NCBI GenBank assembly: GCA_945878065.1
Contig: CAMDXA010000025.1
Span: 1 to 31,623, forward strand
DNA length: 31,623 nt
Reading direction: 5' to 3'
DNA from: Bordetella parapertussis
Lineage (GTDB): Bacteria; Pseudomonadota; Gammaproteobacteria; Burkholderiales; Burkholderiaceae_C
The position numbers and the translations under genes are program-made. Below the pieces are notes generated by a model. It ran no database searches, had not been told where the DNA came from, and was given only the letters and a program-made list of their open reading frames with translations. Position 1 is the stretch's first letter. The number at the start of each line of letters is the position of its first letter. Shown in pieces: positions 15,921 to 23,560 of this stretch.

Positions 15921-16739
15921 TTAAACAATGCTGACGCACACTTGAGCGCCAGCCCCTAATTCGAACCGCAATTCTTCTGCGGGCTTGGGAAAATAAGACG
16001 CCAGCCAACTGCCAGTGGTGACCCACTGCCCGGCTTTGAATGCATGACCGCGGGTGGACAAATGATTGGCGATCCATGCCATGGCCTGTAGAGGATGGCC
16101 CATGACATCTCGGCTGTGTCCGCTGCCAATCGGCTGGCCGTTGACATAAGCCGTGCCCGTGCTCTGCCACAGCATGTCAAATTGCGATGTGTCTATGCGG
16201 TCTCCCAAGACCACGCCATGGTTCCAAGCGTTTTCAGCGACCAGACTGAAAAAATTCATTTTCAAATCGGCATACACCGCATGCCTGTCATCGGCAATTT
16301 CCAAACACGGGTAAGCGCATGCTATGAATTCCACAATGCTGTCAGCGGTCCAAGCCGTTTGCGACAAAGGCAGGTCCGTGGCGAACTGCAGGGCCAGTTC
16401 AAATTCGATGATCAGGTGCTGACGTTCACTGGTTTGCACCACATGTCCATTGTGAAACACGCGATCGGCCAGCACACACCCGGAAATGGCATCGTCAAAC
16501 CCAACGAACTCGCGCATCACAGGCGTGGTGATGGCAATTTTGTACCCGCTGATCCGGGTGTGGCGCTGGCTCACCAGCAACTGCACCAACGCATCTTGTG
16601 TGGCATACGCCTGCGGCAATTCAGCAGGGGCAAGCGTTGAGGGCAAGCCGGTGAACGCCACCGCCTGTTGTTGTTGCCTCAGTAACTCTAGCGCCGCTGC
16701 ATCCGCACCGGACCACACCGGTTTTTCCAGGTGGGGCAT
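15921..16739 (-). CDS. 2-keto-4-pentenoate hydratase-family enzyme
   Basis: This 272-residue protein belongs to the hydratase/decarboxylase group of the fumarylacetoacetase superfamily (MhpD/XylJ-like). Visible landmarks are ISGYKIAITTPVMREFVG, IIEFELALQF with the paired glutamates that bind a divalent metal, the conserved AYPCLEIADDR, and GHPLQAMAWIANHLSTRG near the end. Known members add water to 2-oxo-4-enoic acids or decarboxylate 4-oxalocrotonate in meta-cleavage pathways; no other meta-cleavage gene is present here. In this setting it may act on an unsaturated oxo-acid from a sugar acid, which is an inference. It lies between the exported NTF2-like gene (6 bases upstream) and the dehydrogenase (25 bases downstream). 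Confidence 0.88.
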   Translation of the reverse strand: MPHLEKPVWSGADAAALELLRQQQQAVAFTGLPSTLAPAELPQAYATQDALVQLLVSQRHTRISGYKIAITTPVMREFVGFDDAISGCVLADRVFHNGHVVQTSERQHLIIEFELALQFATDLPLSQTAWTADSIVEFIACAYPCLEIADDRHAVYADLKMNFFSLVAENAWNHGVVLGDRIDTSQFDMLWQSTGTAYVNGQPIGSGHSRDVMGHPLQAMAWIANHLSTRGHAFKAGQWVTTGSWLASYFPKPAEELRFELGAGAQVCVSIV

Positions 16740-16745
16740 CAGGTG

Positions 16746-17198
16746 TCAGGGAATCCGTGTGGACTGCCAAGACACATATTGCATGGCGCCATCGGTTTTT
16801 TTCCAAACGCTGTGAAAGCGCAAAGGCACGGTCAAATCCTTGCCGTTGACACGCACATCGTATTTGCCGTTACCAGTCAAGATGGCGATACAGCCAAAGG
16901 TACGCACTTCCACGTTGGTTTGGGTCATGACCTTGTACACCACAGCACCCGAGCGCATAGATTCGATGTAGGACTGCTTGGTATCCACCACAGAGCTGGA
17001 ATGCACATACACCAAGTCGGGAGAAAAGAGCTTTTCCATGGTGGCAAAGTCGTTACTGGTTTGCGCGACATGGCGCATTTGTTCGGCATTCAGGGCCTCA
17101 TCTGCAGAAAGGTATTCACAAGAATCGGCAAATGCAGAATGGCTGCCCCACATACCCACAAGCAATGCGAGTAACAGGCGAGGAATAAAACGGTTCAT
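16746..17198 (-). CDS. Exported NTF2-like (SnoaL/DUF4440-type) protein
   Basis: This 150-residue protein has a signal peptide MNRFIPRLLLALLVGMWG followed by SHSAFA, with cleavage before DSCEYL. The mature 125 residues fit the NTF2-like cone fold: an N-terminal helix pair with DFATMEKLFSPDLVYVHSS, a serine/tyrosine-rich stretch, and strands with FGCIAILTGNGKYDV and LRFHSVWKKTDGAMQYVSWQS in pieces. Such proteins are small binding domains or enzymes; no catalytic residue is certain. A cytoplasmic member is more usual, so the signal peptide makes it periplasmic. AGGAG lies 7 bases before the ATG. It is first in the leftward operon, divergent from the TRAP genes. Confidence 0.8.
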   Translation of the reverse strand: MNRFIPRLLLALLVGMWGSHSAFADSCEYLSADEALNAEQMRHVAQTSNDFATMEKLFSPDLVYVHSSSVVDTKQSYIESMRSGAVVYKVMTQTNVEVRTFGCIAILTGNGKYDVRVNGKDLTVPLRFHSVWKKTDGAMQYVSWQSTRIP

Positions 17199-17278
17199 GC
17201 TTTTCTCCTAAGAAATGTGAATCCATCATACGCAGTGGACCGGCAAAACCTATTCCCACATACCCGTACATGCCCCGA

Positions 17279-17348
17279 AGATTGGTTTCGACCTAGATAC
17301 CGAAAGGGCAACTGCATCCCCAATCTAGGGTTTCTATGGAGAGAAACC
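17279..17348. promoter_or_regulatory. Overlapping inverted half-sites in the divergent promoter region
   Basis: CCAATCTAGG at 17320-17329 is inverse to AGATTGG at 17279-17285 and also to CCTAGAT at 17292-17298. GGTTTC occurs at 17284-17289 and 17329-17334, and its inverse GAAACC lies at 17343-17348 with an eight-base loop from the second copy. The block lies between the leftward dehydrogenase operon and the rightward TRAP operon, where a shared regulator would be expected. No regulator gene adjoins it, so the protein is unknown. Confidence 0.4.
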
Positions 17349-17405
17349 GGCTTGGCAGGGCTGTATGTTCTGTGAAGGTATTTGTCATCACACGAAAGTT
17401 TCCAT

Positions 17406-18383
17406 ATGTATCTCGCTTCTTTGTTGCCTCGTTTTTTGGTGGGGTTTGTCTTGTGCGTTTTGTCTGTCGCCGCGCAAGCCCAGCAAAAATTGAAATGGGC
17501 GCATGTGTATGAAGCCTCCGAGCCCTACCACACCGAATCGGTGTGGGCCGCCGAAGAAATCAAAAAACGTTCAAACGGAAAATTCAACATACAGGTGTTT
17601 CCAGCGTCGAGTCTGGGCAAAGAGACCGATCTGAACCAAGGTTTGATGCTGGGGTCGGTGGACATCATGATCGGCGGGCCGTCATTCGCCGCTCGCACCT
17701 ATCCGCGTTTTGGCATTGCGTATTACCCGTTCATTTTTCGTGATGGCGACCATTTGTTGGCCTACGCCAAAAGCAGTTTGTTCCAAGAGATGGTCAATGA
17801 GTTTCGCCAAAAAACAGGGATTCAAGTCACCGCCTACACCTACTACGGTGCACGGCACACCACCGCCAACAAAACATTCAAACAATGCGCGGAGGTCAAA
17901 GGCTTGAAGATACGGGTGCCTGATGCGCCCGCCTACACGGCCACATGGCAAGCCTGCGGGGCCAACCCTACCCCCATCGCGTTTGCCGAGGTGTATTTGG
18001 CCTTACAAAACGGCACCGTTGACGCGCAGGAAAACCCACTCACCACGATTGAAGCCAAAAAATTCTTTGAAGTGCAGAAGTCCATCATGTTGACGGGCCA
18101 TATCGTTGATGGCTTGATCACCATGGTCGCTCCTCACGTGTGGGGGAGCTTGACCCCCGCTGAGCAAAAAATGTTCGGTGAAGTCATGCAAGAGGCCGCT
18201 GCCCGTGCCTCGGTAAAAATCAAAAAACGCGAGTTAGAACTGATTGATTTCTTCAAGAAAAAAGGCTTGGGCGTGGTGGAAGTCAACCGCAAAAGCTTTC
18301 AAGACGCGGTACTTAAAAATAAACCGGTGGAAAGCATGAAGTTGCTGCGTGCTGATTACGACCGAATACAGGCGGTTAAATGA
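17406..18383 (+). CDS. dctP: TRAP transporter solute-binding protein (DctP family)
   Basis: This protein of about 325 residues begins MYLASLLPRFLVGFVLCVLS and has cleavage near VAAQAQ, so it is periplasmic. The DctP landmarks are present: LKWAHVYEASEPYHTESVWAAEEI in part, PASSLGKETDLNQGL, the conserved arginine in GLKIRVPDAP that salt-bridges the ligand carboxylate, and VYLALQNGTVDAQENPL. It therefore binds an organic or sugar acid. Two starts are possible: TTG at 17382 preceded by GAAGGT, or the ATG at 17406, which gives a cleaner signal peptide; I prefer the ATG but the TTG has the better ribosome site. The next gene overlaps its stop by 4 bases. Confidence 0.92.
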   Translation: MYLASLLPRFLVGFVLCVLSVAAQAQQKLKWAHVYEASEPYHTESVWAAEEIKKRSNGKFNIQVFPASSLGKETDLNQGLMLGSVDIMIGGPSFAARTYPRFGIAYYPFIFRDGDHLLAYAKSSLFQEMVNEFRQKTGIQVTAYTYYGARHTTANKTFKQCAEVKGLKIRVPDAPAYTATWQACGANPTPIAFAEVYLALQNGTVDAQENPLTTIEAKKFFEVQKSIMLTGHIVDGLITMVAPHVWGSLTPAEQKMFGEVMQEAAARASVKIKKRELELIDFFKKKGLGVVEVNRKSFQDAVLKNKPVESMKLLRADYDRIQAVK

Positions 18384-18919
18384 GCCAGGATGCAGACAAA
18401 CTGGCCAGTGCGTTTGGCGAAGCCGATGAAGCCGTTGACCTGAGCGACGTCATGCCAGAGGCATGGTTGGCGTTGGCGTTTTTCTGGCTCTTGGGTTTGA
18501 CGGTGTTGTACCAATTCATCACCCGTTATGTGTTCAACGATTCAGCGGCATGGACCGAAGAGATTGCGCGTTACTTTTTGATCGCCACTGTGTTCTTGGG
18601 CGCGGTCATCGGCGTGGCAAAGAACAACCACATACAGGTGGATTTTTTCTACCGCTTCCTGCCAAAAAGCTTGGCCCGTGCGATGGCCTTATGCATAGAC
18701 CTGTTGCGCATCGGTTTTCTTGGCTGCGCCAGTTGGTTGACGTGGGAGTTGATGCAAAAAATGGGCAGCTACCAAATGACCATCGTCAATCTGCCCATGA
18801 ACCTGGTGTACGGAGTGGTATTGCTGGCTTTTGTGTTGATGACTTGGCGTGGCGTGTGGGTCATGCGCAAACATATTCGACAAGGCTACAGCGTGCTTGA
18901 ACAGCCACAAAACCTGTGA
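18380..18919 (+). CDS. dctQ: TRAP transporter small permease (DctQ family)
   Basis: This 179-residue membrane protein has four predicted helices: WLALAFFWLLGLTVLYQFITR, YFLIATVFLGAVIGVAKNNHIQVDFFYRFLP in pieces, a third near MALCIDLLRIGFLGCASWLTWEL and a fourth near LVYGVVLLAFVLMTWRGVW. Motifs FNDSAAWTEEIARYFLIA and KNNHIQVD are typical of DctQ proteins. It pairs with the large permease in the inner membrane to carry solute with Na+. The ATGA overlap with the DctP gene shows translational coupling. It ends 7 bases before the DctM start. Confidence 0.92.
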   Translation: MSQDADKLASAFGEADEAVDLSDVMPEAWLALAFFWLLGLTVLYQFITRYVFNDSAAWTEEIARYFLIATVFLGAVIGVAKNNHIQVDFFYRFLPKSLARAMALCIDLLRIGFLGCASWLTWELMQKMGSYQMTIVNLPMNLVYGVVLLAFVLMTWRGVWVMRKHIRQGYSVLEQPQNL

Positions 18920-18926
18920 CGTTGCC

Positions 18927-20327
18927 ATGTTAAAAATTATTTTTCTATTCCTGCTCAGCGGTGGTCTGCCAGTTGCCATGGCCATGGCCGCTGCGTCATT
19001 GATTTATTTGTGGATGAACCCCAGTTCACCGCCTTTTGTGGTGATACACCGCATGGTGTCCGGCATCGACAGCTTCCCTTTGCTGGCCGTGCCATTTTTC
19101 ATTCTCGCTGGCAACCTGATGAATACCGCCGGCATCACGCACCGCATTTACAGCTATGCCTTGTCCTTGGTCGGCTGGCTCAAGGGCGGCTTGGGACATG
19201 TGAATGTGGTGGGCTCGGTGGTGTTTGCCGGCATGAGTGGCACGGCGGTGGCCGACGCCGCAGGCTTGGGCACCATTGAGGTCAAAGCCATGACCGACCA
19301 TGGCTATGACGCAGAATTTGCCGTGGGCGTGACGGCGGCATCGGCCACCTTGGGGCCGATCATTCCGCCGAGCTTGCCATTTGTCATCTACGGCATGATG
19401 GCCAATGTGTCAGTGGGTTCTTTGTTCTTGGCAGGTCTCTTGCCGGGCGGCATCATGGCGTTATTGATGATGCTGACTGTGGCCTACTTTGCCCACAAAA
19501 ACGGCTGGGGTGGCGATGTGGCGTTTAACTGGGGCAAGGTGTCCAAAGCCTTGATGGAAACCTTGGTGGTCATTGCCTGGCCACTGGCCATTTGGTGGTT
19601 GGTCACCGAGTGGCATGCCCCTCCTCAAATCACCGTCATGGTGGGCCTGCTGGTTTTGTTTGCGGCGGACAAATGGTTTCGATTCCAAGCCGTGCTGCCC
19701 ATCATGACGCCGGTGTTATTGATCGGCGGCATGACCACCGGCGTGTTCACGCCTACCGAAGGGGCGATCGCGGCTTGCGTGTGGGCCTTGGTGCTGGGCT
19801 TGCTGTGGTATCGCACACTCAACTTCAAACTGTTTGTGAAAATTTGTCTGGACACGGTCGAGACCACGGCGACGGTATTGTTCATCGTGGCGGCTGCCAG
19901 CATTTTTGGATGGATGTTGACTGCCACTGGTGTGACCGCCGCGATCAGCCAATGGGTGCTGGGTGTGACCGATCAACCTTGGCAGTTTTTGTTGCTGGCC
20001 AATTTATTGATGCTGTTTGTGGGTTGCTTTTTAGAGCCGACCGCAGCCATCACCATCCTGGTGCCGATCTTGTTGCCCATCTGTTTGCAATTGGGCATTG
20101 ACCCGGTGCATTTCGGTTTGGTGATGGTGCTCAACCTGATGATTGGTTTGTTGCACCCGCCCATGGGCATGGTGTTGTTTGTGTTGGCTCGCGTGGCCAA
20201 GCTGAGCGTGGAGCGAACCACCATGGCGATACTTCCGTGGCTGGTACCGTTGCTGGGCAGCTTGCTACTGATCACTTATGTACCGGCCATTTCTCTTTGG
20301 TTACCCCGTTTGATGGCCACGGCCTGA
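18927..20327 (+). CDS. dctM: TRAP transporter large permease (DctM family)
   Basis: This 466-residue integral membrane protein has about 12 helices plus two re-entrant hairpins. Typical segments are FPLLAVPFFILAGNLMNTAGIT in part, VFAGMSGTAVADAAGLGTIE, TAASATLGPIIPPSLPFVIYG and VFTPTEGAIAACVWALVLG, then LEPTAAITILVPILLPI and LHPPMGMVLFVLARVAKLS. It forms the transport channel of the TRAP system with DctQ and is driven by a sodium gradient. The ATG at 18927, 7 bases after the dctQ stop, places MLKIIFLFLLSGGLPVAMAM at the N-terminus as in the family. A longer frame overlapping dctQ is not supported. The dehydratase gene follows after 19 bases. Confidence 0.93.
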   Translation: MLKIIFLFLLSGGLPVAMAMAAASLIYLWMNPSSPPFVVIHRMVSGIDSFPLLAVPFFILAGNLMNTAGITHRIYSYALSLVGWLKGGLGHVNVVGSVVFAGMSGTAVADAAGLGTIEVKAMTDHGYDAEFAVGVTAASATLGPIIPPSLPFVIYGMMANVSVGSLFLAGLLPGGIMALLMMLTVAYFAHKNGWGGDVAFNWGKVSKALMETLVVIAWPLAIWWLVTEWHAPPQITVMVGLLVLFAADKWFRFQAVLPIMTPVLLIGGMTTGVFTPTEGAIAACVWALVLGLLWYRTLNFKLFVKICLDTVETTATVLFIVAAASIFGWMLTATGVTAAISQWVLGVTDQPWQFLLLANLLMLFVGCFLEPTAAITILVPILLPICLQLGIDPVHFGLVMVLNLMIGLLHPPMGMVLFVLARVAKLSVERTTMAILPWLVPLLGSLLLITYVPAISLWLPRLMATA

Positions 20328-20346
20328 CAAGGCATAAAAGACTTAC

Positions 20347-21873
20347 ATGAACCAACATATCCGACTTCACCCCAATGACGATGTTGTCATCGCCCGCCAA
20401 CAATTGATGAGCGGCGCCACTGTTGAAAACATTGCAGTACGCGGCCTGATTCCGCCCGGTCACAAAATCGCCACCCGCGCCATTGCCCCGGGCGAACCGG
20501 TGCGCCGCTACAACCAAATCATCGGCTTTGCCAGCCAAGCCATTGCAGCGGGAGAACACATCCATGTGCACAACCTGAACCTGGGCGACAACAAAGGCGA
20601 TTTCGCCCGCGACTATGCGTTTTGCGCCGACGTCAAACCTGCTGCGCCACTGTTGCATGCGCAATTCATGGGCCATGTGCGGGCCGATGGGCGGGTCGCC
20701 ACGCGCAACTACATCGGCATCCTCTCCAGCGTGAATTGCTCGGCCACGGTGGCACGGGCCATTGCCGACCATTTTTCGCGCACCACCAACCCGTCTGCCT
20801 TGGCGGCATTTCCGAATGTGGATGGCGTGGTGGCGCTTACCCACGGCAGCGGTTGCGGCATGGACACCGAGGGGTTGGGCATGCAAGTGCTGGAGCGCAC
20901 CATGGCCGGCTACGCCACCCATCCCAACTTTGGTGCCGTGCTGGCCATTGGCCTGGGTTGCGAAGCCAACCAACTGAAATCATGGTTGTCGCATAGCGGT
21001 CTGACCGAAGGCAAAACGCTGCAAACTTTCAATATCCAAGACAGTGGAGGTACCGCCAAAACCGTGGCCAAAGGCATAGCCCTAGTGAAAGACTTGTTGC
21101 CTGAGGTGAACCGTTCACAACGTCAACCCTGCAGTGCTGCGCACCTGACCGTGGGTTTGCAATGCGGCGGCTCAGATGGCTATTCCGGCATCAGTGCCAA
21201 CCCGGCGCTGGGTGCGGCGGTCGACTTGTTGGTGGCGCACGGTGGCACCGCCATCTTGAGCGAAACCCCGGAAATTTACGGCGCAGAACATTTGCTGACC
21301 CGGCGTGCGGTCAGCCGTGCCGTCGGCGAAAAGCTGGTGCAACGCATTCGCTGGTGGGAGCATTACACCGCCATGCATTCAGGCGAGATGAACAACAACC
21401 CGTCCCCCGGCAACAAAGCCGGAGGCCTGACCACTATTCTTGAAAAATCGCTGGGTGCAGTCGCCAAAGGCGGCACGACCAATTTACAAGCGGTCTACGA
21501 ATACGCAGAAAAAGTCGATGTGCACGGGTTTGTGTACATGGACACGCCGGGTTACGACCCGGTCAGCGCCACCGGTCAAGTGGCAGGCGGCGCCAACCTG
21601 ATTTGCTTTACCACCGGTCGCGGCTCTGCCTATGGTTGTGCGCCCTCGCCTTCATTGAAATTGGCCACCAACACCGCCTTGTGGGAAAAACAGTCAGACG
21701 ACATCGACATCAATTGCGGCGAGATTGTGGACGGCGGCACCAGCGTTCAAGCCATGGGGCAAGTGATCTTCGAGCGCATGCTGACATGCGCCTCGGGAGA
21801 ATCCAGCAAGAGCGAGTTGCACGGCTATGGCCAAAATGAGTTTGTGCCTTGGCAGCTGGGCGCGGTCATGTAG
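20347..21873 (+). CDS. UxaA/GarD-family sugar-acid dehydratase (altronate or galactarate type)
   Basis: This 508-residue protein has an N-terminal SAF domain (about 8-90: DDVVIARQQLMSGATV and GLIPPGHKIATRAIAPGEPV). The large catalytic domain follows with HVRADGRVATRNYIGI, VVALTHGSGCGMDTEG, LQCGGSDGYSGISANPALG and the ending CGEIVDGGTSVQAMGQVIFE. The family uses Fe2+ to dehydrate altronate, galactarate or related acids to 2-keto-3-deoxy acids. Its length matches single-chain UxaA and GarD. It lies 19 bases after dctM, so the TRAP system probably imports its substrate. Which acid cannot be decided from motifs. A bidirectional terminator follows. Confidence 0.92.
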   Translation: MNQHIRLHPNDDVVIARQQLMSGATVENIAVRGLIPPGHKIATRAIAPGEPVRRYNQIIGFASQAIAAGEHIHVHNLNLGDNKGDFARDYAFCADVKPAAPLLHAQFMGHVRADGRVATRNYIGILSSVNCSATVARAIADHFSRTTNPSALAAFPNVDGVVALTHGSGCGMDTEGLGMQVLERTMAGYATHPNFGAVLAIGLGCEANQLKSWLSHSGLTEGKTLQTFNIQDSGGTAKTVAKGIALVKDLLPEVNRSQRQPCSAAHLTVGLQCGGSDGYSGISANPALGAAVDLLVAHGGTAILSETPEIYGAEHLLTRRAVSRAVGEKLVQRIRWWEHYTAMHSGEMNNNPSPGNKAGGLTTILEKSLGAVAKGGTTNLQAVYEYAEKVDVHGFVYMDTPGYDPVSATGQVAGGANLICFTTGRGSAYGCAPSPSLKLATNTALWEKQSDDIDINCGEIVDGGTSVQAMGQVIFERMLTCASGESSKSELHGYGQNEFVPWQLGAVM

Positions 21874-21883
21874 GCGAAAGCGC

Positions 21884-21927
21884 AAAAAAAAAACACGTGG
21901 GGTGGTTCACCCGACGTGCTTTTTTTA
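21884..21927. terminator. Bidirectional intrinsic terminator
   Basis: A run of ten A at 21884-21893 is followed by CACGT at 21894-21898, the inner stem GGGTG/CACCC, the closing ACGTG at 21914-21918, and a run of seven T ending at 21927. The A-run and T-run flanks allow termination in both directions. This fits its place between the convergent dehydratase (plus) and di-haem cytochrome (minus) genes. Confidence 0.85.
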
Positions 21928-21929
21928 AA

Positions 21930-21960
21930 TGGGGTCAGGTTCCAATTAATTCAATGAATT
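21930..21960. repeat. Short repeat-like element beside the terminator
   Basis: TGGGGTCAGGTTCCAATTAA at 21930-21949 resembles sequences that I associate with REP/RAYT-type repeats and transposon ends in proteobacteria. It runs into a small inverted repeat, AATTCA-A-TGAATT, at 21948-21960. There is no transposase in the window and only one copy is seen, so this is a tentative call from memory of the motif. Confidence 0.35.
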
Positions 21961-21966
21961 CCCTGC

Positions 21967-23376
21967 TTAGATAGAAGACAAAAAGAACAGCAATTCATCC
22001 CGCTGCTGCTTGGTGAAGTTCACAAACTTATCTCTCGCCGCCCTGGCTTCGCCACCGTGCCACACAATCGCTTCCAGCAAATTGCGGGCACGCCCGTCGT
22101 GTAAAAACGAATTGCTGGCGTTGACTTGCATGGATAAACCCACACCCCACAGTGGCGGCGTGCGCCAGTCCGAACCGCTGGCTTTGAAGTCCGGGCGGCC
22201 ATCGGCCAAGTCCGGTCCCATATCGTGCAACAGCAAATCGGTGTAGGGACGAATCAACTTGTTGGCAATTTGCGGCACCGCCGGGTATTTGCCGGTGCGC
22301 ATTTCGGGTACATGGCAGCCTGAGCATCCGGCTGACTCGAACAGCTTTTCACCGGTCTTGAACTCGGGCGTGTTGCGGTTGCGCTGCGCGGGCACATCCA
22401 GCGATTGCGACCAAAAGGTCAATGACTCCCAAAGCTCCGGGCGCAACTCAGGCTTGTCGCCTTTGAGCGCGGCCAAGCATTCTTTTTGCACAGGCGTGCA
22501 GCTTTGTTCTGGGTAGACCGCCGATGTCACGCCAACGTCAGCCAAAAAAGCGGCGGCGATTTGCTGCTTGATGTTGGGCTGGTTGGCTTTCCAGCCAAAA
22601 CGTCCGAGCACGGTTTTTTTGTTGATGTCGTCGCGCACATAGTTAGGGCGACCGTTGAGGCCCATGGCCTTTTGCTTTTCGGCCAGCTTCAAGATGTCTT
22701 TTTCGCTGACCGCTTCCAAATAGCCCATGCCCAAGATGGCTTGGGTGTTTCTGACCGACATCATGATGCCGTCGGCAAACGGGCCGAAATTCATGTTCTC
22801 GATGCGCACACTGGGGCGGCGCAACTCCAGCAATTCACCGTCAGGAAAAGTGAATGAACTGGTGACCCAATCGATGAACACCTCGGCCTCGCCAGCGCGT
22901 GCCTCGGGGTCCTTGCGGGTGACCATGTCAAACGACTGGATGTCGTTGCCGTAGTGGGGGTCGGGCATGGGCTCGCCGTGCGGACCCTGGCCAGGAATGG
23001 ACAAACGCACCAGTTGCTGAAAGACACGCAAGCCGCTGGTATCAAGCGCCCTGCCCCGACCTGCATTCAAATGGCAACCCGCGCAATTCGTGGCCATGAA
23101 CATGGGCCCCAAGCCCCATTCGCCGCCTGCCGGGCCGGTTTGCGACAAGTCCCAGACCAAGGGAATCACCGGGTTGTTTACCGCGATCCAAAAATTGGTG
23201 AAAACCTTTTCGCCTTTGTTGAACCGGAGTTTGTCCTTGGCTGACAACCCAGGCACAGGTTGTTTGTAGACTTCCTGAGGCAACACCTCAGACTTGGCCG
23301 CAGCATCTTTGGTGATGGCCGTTAACGGCGCACCGGCAATCGCCACAGACAACAAACACAAAAACAACTTTTTCAC
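21967..23376 (-). CDS. Di-haem cytochrome c, DUF1111 (DHOR) family
   Basis: This 469-residue protein has a signal peptide MKKLFLCLLSVAIAGAPLTA and two c-type haem sites, CAGCH at 98-102 and CSGCH at 351-355. The sequence around them (TNCAGCHLNAGRG and AGCSGCHVPEMRTG) and the DMGPDLADGRPDFKASGSDW and WRTPPLWGVGLS segments match the DUF1111 or di-haem oxidoreductase family, annotated as thiol oxidoreductase-like. It is expected in the periplasm. A redox role is likely, but the physiological partner is unknown. The start is GTG at 23376 with GAGGAG about 6 bases upstream. It converges on the dehydratase gene across the terminator and diverges from the hydrolase gene. Confidence 0.92.
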   Translation of the reverse strand: MKKLFLCLLSVAIAGAPLTAITKDAAAKSEVLPQEVYKQPVPGLSAKDKLRFNKGEKVFTNFWIAVNNPVIPLVWDLSQTGPAGGEWGLGPMFMATNCAGCHLNAGRGRALDTSGLRVFQQLVRLSIPGQGPHGEPMPDPHYGNDIQSFDMVTRKDPEARAGEAEVFIDWVTSSFTFPDGELLELRRPSVRIENMNFGPFADGIMMSVRNTQAILGMGYLEAVSEKDILKLAEKQKAMGLNGRPNYVRDDINKKTVLGRFGWKANQPNIKQQIAAAFLADVGVTSAVYPEQSCTPVQKECLAALKGDKPELRPELWESLTFWSQSLDVPAQRNRNTPEFKTGEKLFESAGCSGCHVPEMRTGKYPAVPQIANKLIRPYTDLLLHDMGPDLADGRPDFKASGSDWRTPPLWGVGLSMQVNASNSFLHDGRARNLLEAIVWHGGEARAARDKFVNFTKQQRDELLFFLSSI

Positions 23377-23390
23377 GATGACTCCTCAGA

Positions 23391-23412
23391 CATGTCCTGT
23401 AAGTCAGGCATG
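23391..23412. promoter_or_regulatory. Inverted repeat in the cytochrome/hydrolase divergent gap
   Basis: CATG-t-CCTG-TAAGT-CAGG-CATG forms a bulged eight-pair inverted repeat just upstream of the cytochrome gene's ribosome-binding site. The position in a divergent gap suits an operator or a leader hairpin. The rest of the gap (to 23560) shows no gene. Confidence 0.3.
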
Positions 23413-23560
23413 TGGGTCATGATAAGTCAGTCGGTTGGCGCGGATGAGGAGGGTCAATAGCCAGGGGGTTTTAGGTGTTTTTCGCTGAGACTATCTAATG
23501 CATTCGCCATACAAATATAAACGTTCCCATTTAGATAAGATGCTTCGCAAGGAGGTGTCA

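Noticed and set aside
20272..20973. 233-residue minus-strand frame opposite the dehydratase
   Set aside because: It has no family similarity and spans the start of a well-conserved UxaA-type gene plus the dctM end.
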